Shown here: positions 24,712 to 36,530 of the stretch, one piece after another
How positions within the stretch are numbered: the first letter of the stretch is position 1
Layout: each line of letters starts with the position of its first letter
Source of the DNA: Enterobacter sp. ENT03
GTDB lineage: Bacteria; Pseudomonadota; Gammaproteobacteria; Enterobacterales; Enterobacteriaceae
NCBI RefSeq assembly: GCF_019218745.1
Contig: NZ_JAHUXA010000001.1
Span: 124,001 to 188,000, forward strand
Reading direction: 5' to 3'
Length of the DNA stretch: 64,000 nucleotides
Notes under the pieces: generated by a model
Databases searched by the model: none
What the model saw: only the letters and a program-made list of their open reading frames with translations
Told to the model about the DNA's origin: nothing
Position numbers and translations under genes: made by a program

Positions 24712-26550
24712 ATGAAGAACCAAACTTATTCCCATCCGGAGCGCGTGGATGGCTTTGCCGGGCTGGGTGATTACGCCGCGATTGGCGATGGCCGCTCGGT
24801 GGCGCTGATCGCCCCTGACGGCGCAATTGACTGGTGGTGCGCCCCTAATATGGATTCACCACCGCTGTTTGACCGCATTCTTGACGCCACGAAGGGCGGT
24901 TACTTTCAGATTGAACCCCTTGGCGACTACCGAACCCATCGTCAGTACCGGGAAAACAGTAACGTGCTGGAAACCTGCTATGAAACCGATTCCGGCAAAG
25001 TGATGTTCACCGAGTCGCTGAACAGCAATCATGCGGGGCGACTCCCCTGGTGTGAGCTGGCGCGGCGGGTGGAAGGTCTGGAAGGCGAAGTGGCGTTAAA
25101 AATCGTGTTTGTGCCCGGTTCAGCGTCCTGTACGCGCGCGCCCTGGCTGGCTCAGTCCCCGAAAGGCCAGGTTATACATATCGGTGAACTGATGGCGATG
25201 ATTAATACCACGCCGGATGTCACCGTCACCCTGGCTGAAGACGATCGTATCGAAGCGACGTTAACCACCTCCCCCGGCTCCCGCAGCCTGATTGCCCTGT
25301 TGGTAAGCGACAAAGAACCGCTCGCCGTGCCGCCGCTGGAGAAAATTGACCGCCGTATTGAGATCAGCGACCAGATGTGGCGACAGTGGGCGGAGGATCT
25401 GAGTTACGACGGCCGTTTTCCGGAGCACGTTAAGCGTTCGGCGCTGGCGCTGAAATTTCTGCTTTATTCCCCGACCGGCGCACTGGCAGCCGCACCGACC
25501 ACGTCATTGCCCGAAGGCATCGGTGGTGAGAAAAACTACGATTACCGCTACGCCTGGATCCGCGATGCCTGCCTTATCATCCGCGCCTTCGCCTTTATTG
25601 GCGCGCTGGAAGAGTGTAAAGCCGCCTTCTCCTGGCTGACGAATACCATCGTGCGTCATGAGGGCGAACTGCGCGCCTGTTATACCCTCAATGGTGAGAT
25701 CGTGCCGGATGAAACCTGGCTACCGCTGGAGGGTTATAAGGGATCGCAGCCGGTGCGGATCGGCAATAACGCGCAGAGTCAGCGGCAGCTGAGTATGTTC
25801 GGCGATATGCTCGACACCGCCCTGCTGTTCGTCCACGCCGGTCATGTGCTGGATCTGACCACCTCGCGCCTGCTGTCGCGGCTGGCGAACGACTGCACCG
25901 ACTCCTGGCGTCAGGATGACTCCGGCATCTGGGAGTTGCCTGAGCGAAATCACTATACCCATTCGAAAATGGCCTGCTGGGTGACGCTGGACATTGCCGC
26001 ACAGCTTGCCGAGGACGGGCATATTGAATCGACCTGGATCGCCCGCTGGACGCGGGAGAAAGATCGTATTCGCGACTGGATCGAAGAGCATTGCTGGTCT
26101 GAAAAGAAACAGGCTTATACCTTTTACGCCGGTACGGATCGCCTCGATGCCTCGCTGTGCCTGGTGTGGTACTACGGTAAGAAGAATAATCTTGCGCGTA
26201 TGACCGCCACCTATGATGCGCTGGTAGAGGAGTTGGGCCACGGCGAGCCAATGCTTTATCGCTACAGTGATGTGGAGAAAGAGGAAAGTACCTTTGTTGC
26301 CTGCTCGTTCTGGCTGGTTGAAGCCTGGGCGCGGTTGGGTAATAACGAGAAAGCCTCAGATTATATGGAGCGCATCCTGAAATGCCTGTGCAATAAAGGC
26401 AACGTTGAGACGTTCAATGAGATGTTTGATGTGCGCACCGGCGAGTGGCGCGGTAACGTGCCGCAGGGGTTAAGCCATCTGTCATTGATCTGCGCGGCGG
26501 ATGCCCTTTCGCGCCAGCGGGAAGAAGGCGACGATGCCTGGCATGTGTGA
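24712..26550 (+). CDS. Glycoside hydrolase family 15 protein (glucoamylase/trehalase-like)
   Basis: Cytosolic GH15 enzyme of 612 residues beginning MKNQTYSHPERVDGF. It has the N-terminal beta-sandwich typical of prokaryotic GH15 (GRSVALIAPDGAIDWWC) and the (alpha/alpha)6 barrel with YDYRYAWIRDACL and the terminal GNVPQGLSHLSLI motif. Family members hydrolyse alpha-glucans or trehalose; which applies here cannot be told. A GTG six bases upstream (24706) is an alternative start; ATG is preferred because AGGA then has 10-nt spacing. It lies directly behind the SDR terminator, so it needs read-through or an internal promoter. Confidence 0.9.
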   Translation: MKNQTYSHPERVDGFAGLGDYAAIGDGRSVALIAPDGAIDWWCAPNMDSPPLFDRILDATKGGYFQIEPLGDYRTHRQYRENSNVLETCYETDSGKVMFTESLNSNHAGRLPWCELARRVEGLEGEVALKIVFVPGSASCTRAPWLAQSPKGQVIHIGELMAMINTTPDVTVTLAEDDRIEATLTTSPGSRSLIALLVSDKEPLAVPPLEKIDRRIEISDQMWRQWAEDLSYDGRFPEHVKRSALALKFLLYSPTGALAAAPTTSLPEGIGGEKNYDYRYAWIRDACLIIRAFAFIGALEECKAAFSWLTNTIVRHEGELRACYTLNGEIVPDETWLPLEGYKGSQPVRIGNNAQSQRQLSMFGDMLDTALLFVHAGHVLDLTTSRLLSRLANDCTDSWRQDDSGIWELPERNHYTHSKMACWVTLDIAAQLAEDGHIESTWIARWTREKDRIRDWIEEHCWSEKKQAYTFYAGTDRLDASLCLVWYYGKKNNLARMTATYDALVEELGHGEPMLYRYSDVEKEESTFVACSFWLVEAWARLGNNEKASDYMERILKCLCNKGNVETFNEMFDVRTGEWRGNVPQGLSHLSLICAADALSRQREEGDDAWHV

Positions 26551-26608
26551 CGCAATATCGCATATCGGATAAGGTGCAGCGGCCGCCCGACACAACTCGC
26601 AACACATC

Positions 26609-26631
26609 AGAGGCCGTCAGGCCTCTTTTTT
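26609..26631 (+). terminator. Terminator after GH15, overlapping the DUF1272 stop codon
   Basis: The 7-bp stem AGAGGCC / GGCCTCT with loop GTCA is followed by six T residues. The last codons of the convergent DUF1272 gene (KKEA) are the complement of this terminator. Confidence 0.75.
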
Positions 26632-26805
26632 ATGCCGCGCCGGTCGCCGAACCAGCTCGCCGCCGCAGTTCGGACAGCGATGCTGCAACGGTGTTTTGGC
26701 GCAATCAAGGCAAAACGTGCATTCGTAGGAGCAAATCAGCGCCTGCGTCGAGTCAGGCGGCAATGCTTTGCCACAGCGCTCACAGTCAGGTTTAAGTTCC
26801 AGCAT
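26617..26805 (-). CDS. DUF1272 zinc-ribbon protein (62 aa)
   Basis: Small cysteine-rich protein of 62 residues of the DUF1272 family. It has four CxxC-type pairs: CERCG, CSYECTFCLDCA and CPNCGGELVRRP, enough for two zinc-ribbon knuckles. The PPDSTQALICSYECTFC segment is characteristic. The family has no known role and occurs widely in proteobacteria. Its 3' end lies inside the GH15 terminator, so the two genes are convergent and share their ends. Confidence 0.85.
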   Translation of the reverse strand: MLELKPDCERCGKALPPDSTQALICSYECTFCLDCAKTPLQHRCPNCGGELVRRPARHKKEA

Positions 26806-26992
26806 CCTGTTCCCCTTTTGATGTTTTCATGAGCATACGAAAAGCACAGCGCAGACTCTAGCCCGCCAACAGACAGAAGAAGGCCAAAAAGGGACAGCTT
26901 TACTGAATGTGTGCCCCTGTTCGTGATCCCGTGAGTTATGCTATTATACGTTTCATATACATTTCGTATTAACCCGACATCCAGGATCATTG

Positions 26993-27244
26993 ATGGGCAT
27001 TGTAAAAATCTCCGACCTGATGCATGAGAATCTTCGTCTTGCCAGCAATGCGATGAGCCGGTCGATCAATTCTCAGGCAGAACACTGGTTAAAAATCGGC
27101 ATGCTGGCGGAAGTGTATCCGCATTTGACCCATCAGGATCTCATGCGCCTGCTGGTGCAGACCGAGTCCCAGGGCGGTGCGGAAATTCAAAAATTAGTGC
27201 AGCGCGAAGGGTTCGCGGCACAGAAAGAGGCGCAGATACCATGA
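26993..27244 (+). CDS. ParD-like family protein paired with a methionine aminopeptidase
   Basis: An 83-residue protein beginning MGIVKISDLMHENLRLASNA. The first third looks like a ribbon-helix-helix DNA-binding domain (VKISDLMHENLR strand then helix, SRSINSQAEHWLKIGML), as in ParD and other antitoxins. The remainder is a helical C-terminal arm that could hold a partner. The start at 26993 has AGGA 6 nt upstream. Its stop overlaps the next gene's start as ATGA, giving translational coupling. The ParD-like label comes from domain recognition; no ParE toxin is adjacent. A degenerate inverted repeat ATACG...CGTAT lies at 26946-26969, a possible autoregulatory site. Confidence 0.72.
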   Translation: MGIVKISDLMHENLRLASNAMSRSINSQAEHWLKIGMLAEVYPHLTHQDLMRLLVQTESQGGAEIQKLVQREGFAAQKEAQIP

Positions 27245-28023
27245 CGATAAAACTTCATACTCAGGAAGAAATTGAACTTGCCCGTGCCGCCGGACAGGCT
27301 GCCGCCAGCGTGCTGGCGATGATCGGCCTTCATGTAAAAGCCGGGGTCACGACCGATGAACTGGACAGGTTGTGTCACGATTTTATCGTCAACGAACTGA
27401 AAATTACGCCCGCCAACATTGGTTATCATGGCTATACCCGTACCGTGTGCACCTCGGTTAACCACGTGGTATGCCACGGGATCCCGGCGGATAAAGTGCT
27501 GAAAAAAGGCGACATCGTTAATATCGACGTGGCGGTGATCAAAGATGGCTGGTACGGCGACACCAGCCGAATGTATTTTGTCGGCGAGCCGTCCATTCGC
27601 GCGAAACGTCTGGTAGATATTACCTACGCATCGATGGTGGCAGGCATCAAAACGGTTCGCCCAGGCGCGACCCTTGGCGATATTGGGGCTGCGATCCAGC
27701 GGGTCGCGGAAGACGCAGGATTTTCGGTGGTCAGAGAATACTGCGGTCATGGCGTGGGCCAAATTTATCATGATGAACCGCAGGTTCTGCACTATGGCAT
27801 ACCGGGCACCGGCACGGTGCTCAAACCAGGCATGATTTTTACCATCGAACCGATGATCAACGCCGGTAAAGCCGCCACCAGCGTGCTGTCTGATGGCTGG
27901 ACGGTAGTGACCAAAGACCGGTCGTTGTCGGCACAGTGGGAACATACGGTGGCGGTAACCGAGAGCGGTTATGATTTACTGACGCCATGGCCAGATGGCA
28001 CTGGCGAATACGAAGCGCCGTAA
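27241..28023 (+). CDS. Type I methionine aminopeptidase, second copy
   Basis: Cytosolic metalloaminopeptidase of 260 residues that removes the initiator methionine. All metal and catalytic residues of E. coli Map have equivalents: His79 (VCHGIP), Asp96 (NIDVAV), Asp107 (YGDTSRMYFVG), His170 (GHGVGQIYHDEP), Glu203 (FTIEPMINAG) and Glu234 (WEHTVAV). It should be active. The housekeeping map gene normally lies by rpsB-tsf, so this is probably a paralogue, though that copy is outside the window. It is joined to the ParD-like gene by an ATGA overlap. A good terminator follows. Confidence 0.92.
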   Translation: MTIKLHTQEEIELARAAGQAAASVLAMIGLHVKAGVTTDELDRLCHDFIVNELKITPANIGYHGYTRTVCTSVNHVVCHGIPADKVLKKGDIVNIDVAVIKDGWYGDTSRMYFVGEPSIRAKRLVDITYASMVAGIKTVRPGATLGDIGAAIQRVAEDAGFSVVREYCGHGVGQIYHDEPQVLHYGIPGTGTVLKPGMIFTIEPMINAGKAATSVLSDGWTVVTKDRSLSAQWEHTVAVTESGYDLLTPWPDGTGEYEAP

Positions 28024-28064
28024 AACCAGATATTACTCTACTACTAAGGGATTATATTTCAGAT

Positions 28065-28089
28065 GCCCCGCCCGAGTGCGGGGCGTTTT
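28065..28089 (+). terminator. Terminator after the MAP paralogue
   Basis: The 7-bp GC stem GCCCCGC / GCGGGGC with loop CCGAGT is followed by GTTTTA, 41 bp after the stop. Confidence 0.75.
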
Positions 28090-28219
28090 ATATTCATTCC
28101 CTGCAAAACTTCTTAAAATTAATTTAATTCTGTTGCCCTTTTTTATATTTTTAACGACGTGACGAGCCGCACACATTATTGCTGGCGCACCTCGTCAACA
28201 GCACCTAAATAAACCGCCG

Positions 28220-28783
28220 CTAACGACTGCGTTTCGCATGACGTTCCCAGGTGTCCTGTTTAGCGGCGGCAGATTTACGTAATGCAACATAACACGCGCC
28301 GCTGCCGCCGTGATGTTCTTTCGCCACACAAAATGCCTGCACTTCCTCAAACTCGGTCAGCCAGCGGGCCAGATAGCTACGCACAATATTGGCATGGGAA
28401 TTATCCTCGCGGCCTTTGCCATGGATAATCAGCAAATTGCGCAGATTATCTTTGCCTGCCTGATGCATAAAACTGAACAGCATTTTTCGGCATTGTTCGA
28501 CGGGCTGACGCAGTAAGTTCAGGCTCGCCTGTTGGCTGTATTTCCCCTGGCGTAGTTTCTCAATGACGCCGGTTTGCAGGCCTTCCCGCCGGTACTCCAG
28601 CGGGGTGCTCAGGGGCACAATATCCAGAAAGCCGGTGGTGAGAAAGTTATCAAGTTGCAGGAGATCAGGATGCTGCGGGCCAATGGCCCGGCGTTCGCGC
28701 TGCCAGTGCACATCGGTATTGCGCTTAAGCGGCTGGACATCTTCCATGGCGTCGAGGAACAGGGATTTTTCGTCAAGGTTCAT
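28220..28783 (-). CDS. smrA: Smr-domain nuclease SmrA
   Basis: Protein of 187 residues, the length of E. coli SmrA (YdaL). An N-terminal linker is followed by a C-terminal Smr (small MutS-related) domain from about residue 85, with LLIIHGKGREDNSHANIVRSY and GSGACYVALR. Smr domains are DNA or RNA nucleases; SmrA has DNA endonuclease activity in vitro, but its cell role is unclear. In E. coli it lies near ogt and fnr, as it does here, but that whole group lies elsewhere on the E. coli chromosome. Confidence 0.95.
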   Translation of the reverse strand: MNLDEKSLFLDAMEDVQPLKRNTDVHWQRERRAIGPQHPDLLQLDNFLTTGFLDIVPLSTPLEYRREGLQTGVIEKLRQGKYSQQASLNLLRQPVEQCRKMLFSFMHQAGKDNLRNLLIIHGKGREDNSHANIVRSYLARWLTEFEEVQAFCVAKEHHGGSGACYVALRKSAAAKQDTWERHAKRSR

Positions 28784-29299
28784 GATGGTGTCCTCAGGCT
28801 ACGTCTACTGAAACCAGCAGCGCTTAACTATAACCGTGTATGGCGCGTGTCTCAATGAACATTCCAGGTTTGCGAAACACGTTAAGCCGCAAAGGATCAT
28901 AACCAGAGGGCATAATATTTCACTGGTCGGTAGTTTACCGCCACTTAACTAATACCGTAGGGGAATTAAATAAATTCGTTAATTATGCTTTGGCTAAAAT
29001 TTATCATCATTAAAACTGGAAATATGCCACCGGGTTGCTATAACTTAAATTAACCCACAAGGACGATTTATTCGGGAATAAGCTTAGGAAGCACTGCTGT
29101 GTGTACTGTAGAGTCTGGCGGATGTCGGCAGACTCTATTTTTTTATTGCCGGGTTTTATTATCGCTTATTATTCCACCATCAAAACGTTTCGCTGCCGGT
29201 TTAATACGTTTTACTCCTTACGAATTGTAGAAACCGCCCCCTTCCTCGTGCTAAATTGATCGCGCCCTGTCCCCCTCTGCCGCATGTTAAGGATGCCCA
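28784..29299. other. 516-bp intergenic region between smrA and ogt
   Basis: AT-rich region between divergently read genes. The only clear structure is an orphan terminator at 29110-29143 with no coding gene upstream of it on the plus strand. See the candidate small RNA. The E. coli abg genes found between ogt and smrA are absent. Confidence 0.5.
29040..29144 (+). ncRNA. Candidate small RNA ending in an orphan terminator
   Basis: A terminator (stem AGAGTCTG / CAGACTCT, 29110-29136, then ATTTTTTT) stands in an intergenic space with no ORF before it. Upstream is an AT-rich stretch with TATAAC at 29039-29044 that could be a -10, giving an RNA of roughly 95 nt. The sequence just before the stem contains TGCTGTGTGTA, which I recall from the 3' part of the RprA small RNA. 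No promoter -35 is convincing, and 5' end and strand are inferred. Confidence 0.35.
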
Positions 29300-29815
29300 A
29301 TGCTGACTCTGCTTGAAGATAAAATTGCCACCCCGTTGGGTCCGTTGTGGGTGATTTGTGATGAACAGTATCGTTTGCGGGCGGTGGAATGGGAGGAGCA
29401 CAGCGACCGCATGGAGCAGTTGCTGGCGCAGCACTACCGACGCGAAGGTTTTCAGCGCGTCAGCGCCAGCGATCCGGGTGGACTGAGTCAGAAACTGCGC
29501 GACTATTTCGCAGGCGACCTCGCCATTATTGATACCCTGCCCACCGAAACCGCCGGCACGCCCTTTCAGCGTGAGGTGTGGAAAGCGCTGCGTGCCATCC
29601 CCTGCGGCCAGGTGATGCATTACGGACAGCTGGCCACCCTCCTGGGACGCGCGGGTGCCGCCAGAGCAGTCGGTGCGGCGAATGGTTCTAATCCGGTGAG
29701 TATTGTCGTGCCCTGCCATCGGGTGATCGGCAGTAACGGTACGCTGACCGGTTACGCGGGTGGCGTGCAGCGAAAAGAGTGGCTTTTGCGCCATGAAGGC
29801 TATTTCTTATTGTGA
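29300..29815 (+). CDS. ogt: O6-methylguanine-DNA methyltransferase Ogt
   Basis: DNA repair alkyltransferase of 171 residues (E. coli 171). The acceptor cysteine is Cys139 in the invariant [18 protein letters not shown] motif, with the GGQ-like [14 protein letters not shown] helix-turn-helix before it. It transfers methyl or larger alkyl groups from O6-guanine or O4-thymine to itself and is used once. The ATG at 29300 follows TTAAGGA. It lies 194 bp upstream of fnr, as in E. coli, where it is also next to fnr. Confidence 0.96.
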   Translation: MLTLLEDKIATPLGPLWVICDEQYRLRAVEWEEHSDRMEQLLAQHYRREGFQRVSASDPGGLSQKLRDYFAGDLAIIDTLPTETAGTPFQREVWKALRAIPCGQVMHYGQLATLLGRAGAARAVGAANGSNPVSIVVPCHRVIGSNGTLTGYAGGVQRKEWLLRHEGYFLL

Positions 29816-29976
29816 GATTAAAGCGCATTTAGTGCTTTTCTATCAGTGATTAGCGTAAAAGTCCTCACTGTATATATGGAATATCAATGACATAGCAAAA
29901 ATAATGTTATTAGGTTTCCAATAATCACGTTCTACGACTGTCCCAGGCTTACGTCTGTAGCAAAAAGATGTTAAAA

Positions 29977-29990
29977 TTGACCAAAATCAA
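29977..29990 (+). promoter_or_regulatory. FNR box in the fnr promoter
   Basis: TTGACCAAAATCAA matches the FNR consensus TTGAT-N4-ATCAA with one mismatch. It is centred about 26 bp before the fnr start codon. E. coli FNR represses its own gene through a site at the equivalent place, so the same autorepression is expected. Confidence 0.8.
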
Positions 29991-30009
29991 TTAAGGCTTG
30001 AGCAGACCT

Positions 30010-30762
30010 ATGATCCCGGAAAAGCGAATTATACGACGCATTCAGTCTGGCGGTTGTGCTATCCATTGCCAGGATTGCAGCATCAGCCAGCTTTGCATCC
30101 CGTTCACCCTCAATGAACATGAGCTGGACCAGCTTGATAACATCATCGAGCGCAAAAAGCCCATTCAGAAAGGTCAGACGCTGTTTAAAGCAGGGGATGA
30201 ACTGAAATCGCTCTACGCTATCCGTTCAGGTACCATCAAGAGTTACACCATCACTGAACAGGGCGATGAGCAAATCACGGGTTTCCATCTGGCGGGCGAT
30301 CTGGTGGGCTTTGATGCTATCGGCACCGGTCATCACCCGAGCTTTGCGCAGGCGCTGGAAACGTCCATGGTCTGTGAAATCCCCTTTGAAACGCTTGACG
30401 ATCTGTCCGGCAAAATGCCGAGCCTGCGTCAGCAAATGATGCGTCTGATGAGCGGCGAAATCAAAGGCGATCAGGATATGATCCTGCTGTTGTCGAAGAA
30501 AAACGCCGAGGAGCGTCTGGCGGCCTTTATCTACAATCTGTCCCGTCGTTTCGCACAGCGTGGTTTCTCACCGCGCGAGTTCCGTCTGACGATGACCCGC
30601 GGCGATATTGGCAACTATCTGGGCCTGACGGTCGAAACCATCAGCCGTCTGCTGGGACGTTTCCAGAAAAGTGGCATGCTGGCGGTGAAAGGCAAATACA
30701 TCACCATTGAAAACGGTGATGCACTGGCCGTGCTGGCCGGACACTCCCGAAACGTTGCCTGA
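30010..30762 (+). CDS. fnr: Anaerobic global regulator FNR
   Basis: CRP/FNR-family regulator of 250 residues, almost identical to E. coli FNR. The oxygen-sensing [4Fe-4S] ligands are Cys16, Cys20 and Cys23 with Cys29 near them and Cys122. The C-terminal helix-turn-helix reads [21 protein letters not shown]. It switches on anaerobic genes, very likely including the ynfE operon at 6330. The start at 30010 gives [10 protein letters not shown] and the E. coli length; an in-frame TTG 12 bases before is not used. The gene carries an FNR box in its own promoter. Confidence 0.98.
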   Translation: MIPEKRIIRRIQSGGCAIHCQDCSISQLCIPFTLNEHELDQLDNIIERKKPIQKGQTLFKAGDELKSLYAIRSGTIKSYTITEQGDEQITGFHLAGDLVGFDAIGTGHHPSFAQALETSMVCEIPFETLDDLSGKMPSLRQQMMRLMSGEIKGDQDMILLLSKKNAEERLAAFIYNLSRRFAQRGFSPREFRLTMTRGDIGNYLGLTVETISRLLGRFQKSGMLAVKGKYITIENGDALAVLAGHSRNVA

Positions 30763-30905
30763 TTTTTCCCTTCCGTATCAGCCTTTGCTGGATCGCTAAA
30801 TTTATCTGATTTATTGATCTGGCAAAGGTAATCCCCTGTTTCATTCAGCATATATGGGTTATCTTTTACTTACAGACTGCGGTGACAGATGTAAGGAGAC
30901 CCTGT

Positions 30906-31853
30906 ATGGCCAAATATCAAAATATGCTGGTTGCCATCGATCCTAACCAGGACGATCAACCTGCATTACGGCGCGCTGTGTATTTGCATCAACGGATTGG
31001 TGGTCGGATCAAAGCCTTTTTGCCAATCTATGATTTTTCCTACGAGATGACCACCCTGCTGTCGCCCGATGAGCGCACCGCCATGCGGTCCGGCGTGATC
31101 AGTCAGCGAACGGCGTGGATCCGTGAACAGGCGCAATATTATCTGGATGCCGGTATTCCTATCGACATCAAAGTCGTCTGGCATAACCGTCCTTTCGAAG
31201 CCATTATCCAGGAAGTGCTGTCAGGTCATCATGACCTGGTGCTGAAAATGACGCATCAGCACGACAAACTGGAATCGGTGATTTTCACCCCAACCGACTG
31301 GCATCTGCTGCGGAAATGCCCCTGCCCGGTGTGGATGGTAAAAGATCAGCCGTGGCCGGAAGGCGGCAAAGCGCTGGTGGCGGTTAACCTCGCCAGCGAA
31401 GAGCCGTACCACAATGCGCTGAATGAAAAGCTGGTGAAGGAAACTATTCAGCTCGCGGATATGGTTAACCATACCGAAGTGCATCTGGTCGGTGCCTACC
31501 CGGTTACGCCTATCAACATCGCCATTGAACTGCCGGAATTTGATCCGAGCGTTTATAACGATGCGATTCGTGGCCAGCATCTGTTAGCCATGAAGGCGCT
31601 GCGCCAGAAGTTCAGCATCGACGAAAAGCAGACCCATGTGGAAAAAGGTCTGCCGGAAGAAGTTATCCCGGATTTGGCCGAGCATCTGCAGGCGGGCGTG
31701 GTGGTGCTGGGCACCGTAGGTCGAACCGGGCTGTCCGCGGCGTTCCTTGGTAATACGGCGGAACAGGTTATCGATCATCTGCGCTGCGATTTGCTGGTGC
31801 TGAAACCGGATGAGTTCCAGACGCCGGTAGAGCTGGACGACGAAGACGATTAA
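30906..31853 (+). CDS. uspE: Tandem universal stress protein UspE
   Basis: Cytosolic protein of 315 residues (E. coli 316) made of two Usp domains (about 1-150 and 155-305). The second domain carries the nucleotide-site motif [20 protein letters not shown]. UspE is induced in stationary phase and affects motility, aggregation and DNA-damage tolerance. The start at 30906 ([17 protein letters not shown]) follows AAGGAG; the longer open frame is discarded. In E. coli uspE also follows fnr. Its 3' end faces pntB across a bidirectional terminator. Confidence 0.96.
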   Translation: MAKYQNMLVAIDPNQDDQPALRRAVYLHQRIGGRIKAFLPIYDFSYEMTTLLSPDERTAMRSGVISQRTAWIREQAQYYLDAGIPIDIKVVWHNRPFEAIIQEVLSGHHDLVLKMTHQHDKLESVIFTPTDWHLLRKCPCPVWMVKDQPWPEGGKALVAVNLASEEPYHNALNEKLVKETIQLADMVNHTEVHLVGAYPVTPINIAIELPEFDPSVYNDAIRGQHLLAMKALRQKFSIDEKQTHVEKGLPEEVIPDLAEHLQAGVVVLGTVGRTGLSAAFLGNTAEQVIDHLRCDLLVLKPDEFQTPVELDDEDD

Positions 31854-31885
31854 CCTTCGCCGTTTATTGATGTCCAGCTAAAATA

Positions 31886-31916
31886 AAAGGCCGCTCAGTG
31901 AGCGGCCTTTTTTATT
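31886..31916. terminator. Bidirectional terminator between uspE and pntB
   Basis: The 11-bp stem AAAGGCCGCTC / GAGCGGCCTTT is followed by TTTTTT on the plus side and by TTTTATTTT on the minus side, so it serves both convergent genes. Confidence 0.85.
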
Positions 31917-31950
31917 GCAGCATGTTTATTACCACTATTACCACAGCGCG

Positions 31951-33342
<1,392 letters not shown>

Positions 33343-33349
33343 CTACCCC

Positions 33350-35405
<2,056 letters not shown>

Positions 35406-36350
35406 ATGAAGCTTAAGAACACCCTCGTGGCGTCTGTACTTCTTTCAGCGACAACATTGTCGGTTAATGCAGCGACAGAACTAACCCCTGAGAAGGCAGC
35501 CGCGATTAAGCCGTTTGATCGTATTACGATCACAGGTCGCTTTAATGCCATCAGCGATGCTGTCAATGCGGTTTCTAATCGTGCAGATAAAGCGGGCGCG
35601 GATGCATTCTATATTGTTGACTCCGCTGATTATGCCAACAGTGGCAACCAGCGCGTGGTCGCCGACCTGTATAAATCAGATGCGCCTAAAGCGGATGGTC
35701 CGAAAAACCGCGTCATCAATGGCGTGACTGAATTATCAAAAGATCAGGCCGTTGAGCTGGAGCCTTTTGATACCGTCTCTGTTCGTGGCTTCTACCGCAG
35801 CCAGCCAGATATTAACAACGCCATCACCAAAGCGGCGAAAGCGAAAAACGCGGCCTCCTACTATATTGTGCGCCAGGTCGATACTAACGACGGCGGCAAC
35901 CAGATGATCACCGCCTATATTTACAAAGCCGATGCGAAAAAACGTGTGCTGCAGAGCCCGGATGCCGTTCCGGCGAACTCCGAAGCGGGTCGTGCACTGC
36001 TGGCAAAAGGCGGTGATGAGGCGAAGAAAGTAGAGATCCCGGGTATCGCCACCAGCGCCGCGCCGAGTGCCGACGTGGGTCGCTTCTTTGAAACCCAGTC
36101 CACAAAAGGCGGGCGTTACACTGTCACGCTGCCGGATGGCACTAAAATTGAAGAGGTGAATAAAACCACAGCGGCGCAAATGGTGCCCTTCGATAGCATC
36201 AAGTTCACCGGTAACTACGGCAACATGACGGAAATCTCCTATCAGGTTGCTAAACGCGCGGCGAAGAAAGGCGCAAAATATTACCACATCACCCGCCAGT
36301 GGCAGGAACGTGGTGCAAACATCACCATCAGCGCCGATCTGTATAAGTAA
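35406..36350 (+). CDS. ydgH: Periplasmic triple-DUF1471 protein YdgH
   Basis: Secreted protein of 314 residues, the E. coli length. The signal peptide is cleaved after VNA (about residue 22). Three DUF1471 (YhcN/BhsA-type) modules follow, at about 35-105, 110-180 and 245-314. Each has an LTPEKAA/LSKDQAV/TTAAQMV helix, a PFD turn and an ADLYK- or AYIYK-type strand. The module is linked to stress and biofilm proteins; the function of YdgH is not settled. It follows GAAGGAT and ends in a terminator, so it is a single-gene unit. Confidence 0.95.
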   Translation: MKLKNTLVASVLLSATTLSVNAATELTPEKAAAIKPFDRITITGRFNAISDAVNAVSNRADKAGADAFYIVDSADYANSGNQRVVADLYKSDAPKADGPKNRVINGVTELSKDQAVELEPFDTVSVRGFYRSQPDINNAITKAAKAKNAASYYIVRQVDTNDGGNQMITAYIYKADAKKRVLQSPDAVPANSEAGRALLAKGGDEAKKVEIPGIATSAAPSADVGRFFETQSTKGGRYTVTLPDGTKIEEVNKTTAAQMVPFDSIKFTGNYGNMTEISYQVAKRAAKKGAKYYHITRQWQERGANITISADLYK

Positions 36351-36362
36351 TTCCCCTCTCTG

Positions 36363-36384
36363 AAGGCGGCTTCTGCCGCCTTTT
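36363..36384 (+). terminator. Terminator after ydgH
   Basis: The 8-bp stem AAGGCGGC / GCCGCCTT with loop TTCT is followed by TTAGCGCTTTTT, 12 bp after the stop. Confidence 0.7.
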
Positions 36385-36530
36385 AGCGCTTTTTGCAAAA
36401 TTTTCTGCTCTGGCGCATTGCATGCGCTTGCCGCTCTCCGTAAAATTCCGCGCCTCAGTCTGATCCACCATTTTTATGCGCTACGGCGAAATAATTATTC
36501 TGGATCCAGTTCGTTCATAACAGGATGACG

